Assembly (NCBI RefSeq): GCF_020103725.1
Contig: NZ_JAHXBG010000032.1
Span: forward strand, 57,361-121,360
Source: Hyalangium gracile
GTDB lineage: Bacteria > Myxococcota > Myxococcia > Myxococcales > Myxococcaceae
Length of the DNA: 64,000 bases
Direction: 5' to 3'
This document shows positions 59,174 through 64,000 of this stretch, in pieces. Every line of letters starts with the position of its first letter. Within the stretch, counting starts at the first letter, position 1. The translations under genes and the position numbers were made by a program. The notes under the pieces were generated by a model, which was not told where the DNA came from, made no database searches, and saw nothing but the letters and a program-made list of their open reading frames with translations.

Positions 59174-59908
59174 ATGAAGGTGGCCCTGGCGATGCTGCGT
59201 CCTGGCCGAGCAATGGGCCTCTGCTGGGCAGGCTGGCTGATGGTGGCCCCTGCGGTGGCGGCGGCTCAGGCTCCGGGGACGGGTCTGCCCACGGCCGTCG
59301 CGCAGGCGCCCGAGGGCCGCGTCATCGACCAGGTGGTGGCCGTCATCGAGGGCCAGGTGCTGACCCGGAGCGAGCTGGAGTTCGAGACGCGGGTGGCGCT
59401 CGTCCAGCAGGGGGCCTTGCAGGCGGCCATCGAGCCGCTCGACGAGGAGGCGCTGAAGGGAGGGCTCGAGCTGGCGATCAACCTGCGACTGCAGGTGCTG
59501 AGCGCGGATCGGCTGGAGGCCTTCGCGACGGAGCAGGCGGAGGTGGAGGCGAGGGTGGCGAAGTTCCGCCAGCTCTTCGAGCGCGAGGAGGCGTTCCAGG
59601 GCTTCCTCACTCGCTCGGGGGCGGACCTGGGCCTGCTGACGGAGGTGCTGGGGCGGCGGGTGAGGGCCGAGCGCATCCTGGACAGCCGCATCCGCCCTCG
59701 CGCCCAGGTGAGCGAGGCCGAGGTGCTGCGCTACTACCAGCAGCACTCCAGCGAGTACCCGGAGGGATACGCGGCGGTGAAGGCCCAGCTCCAGAACAAG
59801 CTGAAGAGGGAGCGCTACGACGCGCTGACGGCGGAGGATCTGGCGGAGCTCCGCGCCTCTGCGCAGGTTCGGCGGGTAGCTCCCTTCGCGAGAGAGGCAC
59901 GGCGATGA
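59174..59908 (+). CDS. SurA-like periplasmic chaperone domain without PPIase
   Basis: A 244-residue exported protein: signal/anchor segment ([18 protein letters not shown]), then [22 protein letters not shown], the conserved start of SurA-N, and [14 protein letters not shown] helices ([10 protein letters not shown]) ending with a helical C-terminal segment. It has no parvulin rotamase domain. Probably a chaperone that helps outer-membrane or exported proteins fold. Its TGA overlaps the rimI start. TATAGA (59158-59163) lies ten bases before the ATG at 59174. Confidence 0.75.
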   Translation: MKVALAMLRPGRAMGLCWAGWLMVAPAVAAAQAPGTGLPTAVAQAPEGRVIDQVVAVIEGQVLTRSELEFETRVALVQQGALQAAIEPLDEEALKGGLELAINLRLQVLSADRLEAFATEQAEVEARVAKFRQLFEREEAFQGFLTRSGADLGLLTEVLGRRVRAERILDSRIRPRAQVSEAEVLRYYQQHSSEYPEGYAAVKAQLQNKLKRERYDALTAEDLAELRASAQVRRVAPFAREARR

Positions 59909-60399
59909 GGCAGATGCGCGAGGAGCCCTTACGAGAGGGCATGCACCCGTTCCTCATCCGGCAGATGACCCACGAGGACATGCCGGCGGTGATCGCGCTG
60001 GAGCAGGCGGCCTTCCGCAACCCCTGGTCGCCGGAGCTGCTCCGGCGTGAGCTCGACCACGACTGGTCCACCATCTTCCTGGTGGAGGAGCCGCAGCCTG
60101 GGGGCAGCCGCAAGCTGCTGGGCCTGGCCATCTTCTGGATCGTCCAGGACGAGGTGCACGTGCTCAACGTGGCGGTGGCGCCCGAGCACCGCCGGCGTGG
60201 GGTAGGGCGGGCGGTGATGGACGAGGTGCTCGCCCGGGGCCGGCACCGCCGCTGCACCCTGGCGACGCTGGAAGTACGCCGCAGCAACGAGGCGGCGATC
60301 GGGCTCTACAAGTCCCTGGGCTTCCGCACGGTGGGCGTCCGGCCGAACTACTACGTCGACGAGAAGGAGGACGCCCTCGTCATGGTGCTCGACTTCTAG
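59905..60399 (+). CDS. rimI: RimI-type ribosomal protein N-acetyltransferase
   Basis: A GNAT enzyme of 164 residues that acetylates the N-terminal Ala of ribosomal protein S18. It shows FLIRQMTHEDMPAVIALEQAAF, the acetyl-CoA loop VAPEHRRRGVGRAVMDEV and the RimI ending EVRRSNEAAIGLYKSLGF followed by GVRPNYY. Start ATG 59905 overlaps the SurA-like stop; an ATG at 59941 is an alternative. Confidence 0.88.
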   Translation: MRQMREEPLREGMHPFLIRQMTHEDMPAVIALEQAAFRNPWSPELLRRELDHDWSTIFLVEEPQPGGSRKLLGLAIFWIVQDEVHVLNVAVAPEHRRRGVGRAVMDEVLARGRHRRCTLATLEVRRSNEAAIGLYKSLGFRTVGVRPNYYVDEKEDALVMVLDF

Positions 60400-60493
60400 C
60401 CGCACGAGGGGTAGAGGAGCGCCGCAACCGCGTGTTTCTGGAATGGATTCCCTCCCTTCGGATGGTTCTCACCTTCCGAGGGTCAGGTGGAGC

Positions 60494-60521
60494 TTGACAC
60501 GGAGAGGTCCGTCCCTATACT
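60494..60521 (+). promoter_or_regulatory. Sigma-70 promoter of the str operon
   Basis: TTGACA (60494-60499) and TATACT (60516-60521) are separated by 16 bases, an almost perfect housekeeping promoter. Transcription would start near 60528, giving a leader of about 78 bases before rpsL. Confidence 0.85.
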
Positions 60522-60605
60522 CGCGGCCCTTTTTCTAGCGTAGTTGTAGGTCTATATGCGCCGCCCCGTGTCCAGCGTCGGTGGCCATGAGAGAAGGAAG
60601 CGTCA

Positions 60606-60977
60606 GTGCCGACGATCAGCCAGCTGGTCCGCAAGGGCCGCGAGAAGTTGAACATCAAGGGAAAGAGCCCCGCCCTGAAGGAGTGCCCTCAGAAGCGTGG
60701 CGTCTGCACCCGCGTCTACACCACCACGCCGAAGAAGCCGAACTCGGCCCTTCGCAAGGTGGCGCGTGTGCGTCTCACCAACGGGATTGAAGTGACGTCC
60801 TATATCCCCGGCGTGGGTCACAACCTCCAGGAGCACTCGGTGGTGATGATCCGCGGTGGCCGCGTGAAGGACCTCCCGGGCGTCCGCTACCACATCATCC
60901 GTGGCACGCTGGACTCCGTGGGCGTGGCGGGCCGCAAGCAGGGCCGCTCCAAGTACGGCGCCAAGCGTCCGAGCTGA
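60606..60977 (+). CDS. rpsL: Ribosomal protein S12
   Basis: The 123-residue small-subunit protein of the decoding centre. The sequence is that of a standard S12, with [11 protein letters not shown] (Lys43 class residue, streptomycin-sensitive type) and [13 protein letters not shown] intact. GTG start with AAGGAAG upstream. It is first in the str operon; rpsG and fusA follow. Confidence 0.98.
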   Translation: MPTISQLVRKGREKLNIKGKSPALKECPQKRGVCTRVYTTTPKKPNSALRKVARVRLTNGIEVTSYIPGVGHNLQEHSVVMIRGGRVKDLPGVRYHIIRGTLDSVGVAGRKQGRSKYGAKRPS

Positions 60978-61011
60978 AGCAGTTCGATCACCTCCAGAAG
61001 TTGAGTTGGGA

Positions 61012-61036
61012 CGCTCGCCCCACACCCTGGGGAGCG
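61012..61036 (+). repeat. Hairpin in the rpsL-rpsG gap
   Basis: CGCTCGCCCC and TGGGGAGCG pair with one bulge around a CACACC loop. It opens a structured 140-base intercistronic region. In E. coli this gap is where S7 binds for feedback control. Confidence 0.5.
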
Positions 61037-61068
61037 CGCCTGGTTTCGTAGTTCCTTTCAGTTCATGA

Positions 61069-61097
61069 AGCCCCGAAGGGCTCCGCATGGCGGGGCT
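61069..61097 (+). promoter_or_regulatory. Alternative stem-loops before rpsG
   Basis: AGCCC (61069-61073) can pair with GGGCT (61078-61082) around a CGAA tetraloop, or the longer AGCCCCG (61069-61075) can pair with CGGGGCT (61091-61097). The two structures use the same bases and cannot form together. They end 20 bases before the rpsG start. Confidence 0.45.
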
Positions 61098-61117
61098 GGG
61101 GCGTAAGGGAAGAAGAG

Positions 61118-61588
61118 ATGCCTCGTCGTCGCGTAGTAGCGAAGCGCAAGATTCTGCCGGATCCGAAGTTCCAGGATCGGCTCGTCACCAAGTTCGTCAA
61201 CGACCTGATGCGCAAGGGGAAGAAGTCCATCGCCGAGGGCGTGTGCTACGGCGCCTTCGCCCTCATCGAGGAGCGTGCGAAGGAGGACCCCCTCAAGACG
61301 TTCAAGAAGGCCCTGGACAACGTCAAGCCGGTCCTCGAGGTGAAGAGCCGCCGCGTCGGTGGCGCCACCTACCAGGTTCCCGTCGAGGTCCGTCAGGACC
61401 GCCGCGTGGCGCTCGGCATGCGCTGGATCATCTCCTACGCCAAGGCGCGTGGTGAGAAGACCATGCAGGAGAAGCTCGCCGGCGAGATCATGGATGCCGC
61501 CAACAACCGCGGCAACGCCGTGAAGAAGCGCGAGGACACGCACAAGATGGCGGAGGCGAACAAGGCCTTCGCGCACTACCGCTGGTAG
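61118..61588 (+). CDS. rpsG: Ribosomal protein S7
   Basis: This 156-residue protein initiates head assembly of the 30S subunit. It reads [20 protein letters not shown] and [19 protein letters not shown], diagnostic of S7. AAGGGAAGAAGAG precedes the ATG at 61118. It is the likely feedback regulator of this operon if the intercistronic stem-loops act as in E. coli. Confidence 0.98.
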   Translation: MPRRRVVAKRKILPDPKFQDRLVTKFVNDLMRKGKKSIAEGVCYGAFALIEERAKEDPLKTFKKALDNVKPVLEVKSRRVGGATYQVPVEVRQDRRVALGMRWIISYAKARGEKTMQEKLAGEIMDAANNRGNAVKKREDTHKMAEANKAFAHYRW

Positions 61589-61690
61589 GCCTCACGGGCC
61601 TCGCGGTCTGACACCCGGATGCGCGACGCGTGTCCGGGTGTTGCAGTTCTCTGACAATCCGTCCCCCCGATTCGAAGAGGGAATGAGGCC

Positions 61691-63766
61691 ATGCCTCGCG
61701 AGTATCCGCTCGAGCGCTATCGCAACATCGGCATCATGGCGCACATCGATGCCGGCAAGACTACGACCACCGAACGGATCCTGTTCTACACAGGCGCCAT
61801 CCACAAGATGGGTGACGTGGACGACGGCAACACCACCACGGACTGGATGGTGCAGGAGAAGGAACGCGGCATCACCATCACCTCCGCGGCCATCACCGCC
61901 TTCTGGACGCGCCGGGATCAGAAGTACCGCGTCAACATCATCGACACGCCGGGCCACGTGGACTTCACCATCGAGGTGGAGCGCAGCTTGCGCGTGCTGG
62001 ACGGCGCCATCGCCGTCTTCGACGCGGTGAACGGCGTGGAGCCCCAGTCCGAGACGGTCTGGCGCCAGGCGGACCGCTACAAGGTTCCGCGCATCTGCTT
62101 CATCAACAAGATGGACCGGGTGGGCGCGGACTTCGAGATGTCCGTGGGCACCATCCGCGAGAAGCTGGGCGCCCGGCCGGTGCGCATGCAGCTGCCGCTG
62201 GGCGCCGAGGATGCCCACCGGGGCGTGATCGATCTGGTGCGGATGAAGGCGCTGGTGTTCCACGACTCGGAGATGGGCAGCAAGTTCGACGTGGTGGACG
62301 TCCCCGAGGAGTTCCGCGCCAAGGCCGAGGAGGCGCGCGCGCAGCTCATCGAGGCCGCCGCCGAGCAGGACGACGCGCTCACCGAGAAGTTCCTCGAGGG
62401 CACCGAGCTCACCGAGGAGGAGATCCGGGGCGCCATCCGCAAGGGCTGCGTTGGGCTGAAGCTGTTCCCGGTGTTCTGTGGCTCGGCCTTCAAGCACAAG
62501 GGCGTGCAGCCGCTGCTGGACGCGGTGGTGGACTACCTGCCCAGCCCGATGGACATCCCCCCGGTGCACGGGAAGACGCCCAAGGGCGAGGACGAGACGC
62601 GCCCCACGGACGACAAGGCGCCCTTCAGCGCCCTGGCGTTCAAGATCATGAATGATCCGACGTTCAGCGCCCAGACGCTCACGTTCCTGCGCGTCTACTC
62701 GGGGCGGCTGGAGGCGGGCACGGCGGTGTGGAACTCGGTGAAGGGCAAGCGCGAGCGCGTCAGCCGCCTGGTGCAGATGCGCGCGGACAAGAAGGACGAG
62801 ATCACCGAGTGCTTCGCCGGCGACATCTGCGCCGTGGTGGGCCTGAAGCTGGCCACCACTGGTGACACGCTGTGCGACGACAAGCAGCCGATCATCCTCG
62901 AGCGGATGGAGTTCCCCGAGCCGGTGATCGACATCGCCATCGAGCCGAAGTCCACGGCGGACCAGGACAAGATCATCCAGGCGCTGCAGAAGCTGGCGAT
63001 GGAGGATCCCTCGTTCCGGGTGAGGACGAACGAGGAGACGGGGCAGACGCTCATCGCGGGCATGGGCGAGCTGCACCTGGAGATCATCGTCGACCGGCTC
63101 CTGCGCGAGTTCAAGGTCGACGCCAACGTGGGCAAGCCGCAGGTGGCCTACCGCGAGACGATCACCATCCCCGCGGAGGCCGAGGGCAAGTACATCCGGC
63201 AGTCGGGCGGCAAGGGCCAGTACGGCCACATCTGGCTGCGGGTGATGCCCAACGAGCAGGGCAAGGGCTTCGCCTTCGAGAGCAAGATCACCGGCGGCGT
63301 GGTGCCCAAGGAGTTCGTCGAGGCGGTGAAGGAGGGCGTCTCCGAGTCCATGCAGAACGGCCCGGTGGCGGGCTACCCCATGGTGGACGTGAAGGTGGAG
63401 GCCTTCGACGGCTCCACGCACGAGGTGGACTCGAGCGAGATCGCCTTCAAGATCGCCGGCTCCATGGCCTTCCGCGAGGCGGTGAACAAGGCCCAGGCGG
63501 TGCTGCTGGAGCCCATCATGAACTGCGAGATCGTCACCCCCGAGGAATTCATGGGGGACGTCATCGGAGACCTGAACGGCCGCAAGGGGAAGATCCAGGG
63601 GATGACGCCCCGGCCTGGCGGAGTACAGGCCATCCAGGCGCAGGTACCGCTCGCCGCGATGTTCGGCTATTCGACGGACCTGCGCAGCAAGAGCCAGGGA
63701 AGAGCCACCTACACCATGCAGTTCAGCCACTATGCGCCTGCGCAGAAGAGGGCCCAGAACACATAA
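61691..63766 (+). CDS. fusA: Translation elongation factor G
   Basis: EF-G is the GTPase that translocates the ribosome. The 691-residue protein has the G1 motif [15 protein letters not shown]3 DTPGHVDFT and G4 NKMDRVG, the domain II beta-barrel and the domain IV loop [10 protein letters not shown]. It is the housekeeping EF-G by its place in the str operon. GAGGGAATGAGGCC precedes the ATG at 61691. Confidence 0.98.
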   Translation: MPREYPLERYRNIGIMAHIDAGKTTTTERILFYTGAIHKMGDVDDGNTTTDWMVQEKERGITITSAAITAFWTRRDQKYRVNIIDTPGHVDFTIEVERSLRVLDGAIAVFDAVNGVEPQSETVWRQADRYKVPRICFINKMDRVGADFEMSVGTIREKLGARPVRMQLPLGAEDAHRGVIDLVRMKALVFHDSEMGSKFDVVDVPEEFRAKAEEARAQLIEAAAEQDDALTEKFLEGTELTEEEIRGAIRKGCVGLKLFPVFCGSAFKHKGVQPLLDAVVDYLPSPMDIPPVHGKTPKGEDETRPTDDKAPFSALAFKIMNDPTFSAQTLTFLRVYSGRLEAGTAVWNSVKGKRERVSRLVQMRADKKDEITECFAGDICAVVGLKLATTGDTLCDDKQPIILERMEFPEPVIDIAIEPKSTADQDKIIQALQKLAMEDPSFRVRTNEETGQTLIAGMGELHLEIIVDRLLREFKVDANVGKPQVAYRETITIPAEAEGKYIRQSGGKGQYGHIWLRVMPNEQGKGFAFESKITGGVVPKEFVEAVKEGVSESMQNGPVAGYPMVDVKVEAFDGSTHEVDSSEIAFKIAGSMAFREAVNKAQAVLLEPIMNCEIVTPEEFMGDVIGDLNGRKGKIQGMTPRPGGVQAIQAQVPLAAMFGYSTDLRSKSQGRATYTMQFSHYAPAQKRAQNT

Positions 63767-63775
63767 CGGCTGCCC

Positions 63776-63793
63776 GCAGGGTCTCCACCCTGC
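63776..63793 (+). repeat. Hairpin after fusA
   Basis: GCAGGGT and ACCCTGC form a perfect seven-base stem around CTCC, followed by a T-rich but broken stretch (CGATTTCTGTTGATC). It may attenuate transcription into tuf or be an mRNA processing point. Confidence 0.45.
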
Positions 63794-63859
63794 CGATTTC
63801 TGTTGATCTTTCAGTCACATTGGAGCAGGACGCAGCACCTCCGTTTTTCCCAGAGAAAT

Positions 63860-63877
63860 GCCGGCCAGCGGGCCGGC
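63860..63877 (+). repeat. GC-rich hairpin ahead of the tuf start
   Basis: GCCGGCC and GGCCGGC pair around AGCG, 17 bases before the tuf ATG and immediately before the AGGAG ribosome binding site. Such a position could modulate ribosome access. Confidence 0.4.
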
Positions 63878-63893
63878 CCCACCAGGAGAAGTC

Positions 63894-64000
63894 ATGGCCA
63901 AGGAGAAGTTCGATAGATCCAAACCCCACGTGAACATCGGGACCATCGGTCACGTGGACCACGGGAAGACGTCGCTGACCGCCGCCATCACCAAGGTGCT
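63894..64000 (+). CDS. tuf: Elongation factor Tu, cut by the window end
   Basis: Only the first 35 residues are present: [20 protein letters not shown] with the G1 loop GHVDHGKTS, standard for EF-Tu. AGGAGAAG precedes the ATG at 63894. It should continue the str operon. Confidence 0.97.
   Translation, partial: MAKEKFDRSKPHVNIGTIGHVDHGKTSLTAAITKV

Noticed and set aside
59070..59213. N-terminal extension of DnaJ
   Set aside because: [13 protein letters not shown] is the standard J-domain start; the extra 48 codons overlap the divergent promoter region and the SurA-like gene.
63767..63893. Possible small gene between fusA and tuf
   Set aside because: Only short frames without ribosome binding sites; the region is better explained as leader with two hairpins.
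1..64000. Scan for CRISPR arrays, insertion sequences, integrases and tRNA or rRNA genes
   Set aside because: No regularly spaced repeats, transposase motifs or cloverleaf-like segments were noticed. A proper tRNA scan could still find one that I missed by eye.

Overview
The window is very GC-rich, densely coded DNA from a myxobacterium (Myxococcota, most likely the Cystobacterineae side: Myxococcus, Archangium, Cystobacter or Stigmatella relatives). Two clusters decide this: an exoA-exoI locus and a second exoL-exoP-like cluster, both arranged as I remember the spore-coat polysaccharide genes of Myxococcus xanthus. A str-operon start (rpsL, rpsG, fusA, tuf) closes the window. I see no tRNA, rRNA, CRISPR array, insertion sequence or phage gene, so this reads as core chromosome with lineage-specific insertions.

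Layout. 1-2.2 kb: the 5' part of treZ and a tiny membrane protein, both on minus. 2.3-12.8 kb: exoA-I on plus, encoding the Wza-like exporter, outer-membrane barrel, Wzc-like copolymerase, tyrosine kinase, priming glycosyltransferase, a YvcK-like protein, two GNAT-type acyltransferases and an aminotransferase. A near-consensus sigma-54 promoter precedes exoA. 12.9-21.0 kb: a minus-strand cytochrome c maturation operon (ccmA-B-C-D-E-F-G, a zinc-ribbon membrane protein, ccmH, ccmI). 21.3-27.0 kb: exoL-P (deacetylase, Wzx flippase, serine-acetyltransferase-like protein, two glycosyltransferases), again behind a sigma-54-type promoter. 27.0-31.8 kb: DUF4350, DUF4129 and another membrane protein, then thiS-thiG-thiE. 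31.9-38 kb: signal-peptide proteins and lipoproteins, including tandem cytochrome-like lipoproteins with an unusual CX3CH motif, a Ser/Thr kinase with an altered DFG motif and a membrane dipeptidase. 38-43 kb: alpha/beta hydrolase, CorA, a coiled-coil protein, HAD phosphatase and RlmI-like methyltransferase. 43.1-45.1 kb: a lipase-like protein flanked by two paralogous small proteins. 45.4-49.4 kb: a degenerate hydrolase, a membrane-anchored subtilisin with a small partner, and a CPBP protease. 49.5-52.5 kb: an outer-membrane barrel candidate, a 13-heme cytochrome and an Ig-like lipoprotein in one tight operon. 52.5-60.4 kb: PlsB, hybrid histidine kinase, HEAT-repeat protein, DnaJ, SurA-like protein and RimI. 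60.5 kb to the end: the str operon.

How the parts work together. The two exo clusters would make, modify, flip and export the spore-coat polysaccharide; their matching promoter types suggest one sigma-54 activator. No Wzy polymerase is present here, as expected if it lies elsewhere. The Ccm operon supplies covalent haem attachment and so could mature the 13-heme cytochrome at 51 kb. The least explained assemblies are the barrel/13-heme/lipoprotein operon (a possible trans-outer-membrane electron conduit) and the lipase with two chaperone- or immunity-like neighbours. All assignments come from reading the sequence and from memory of families; no database search was run.
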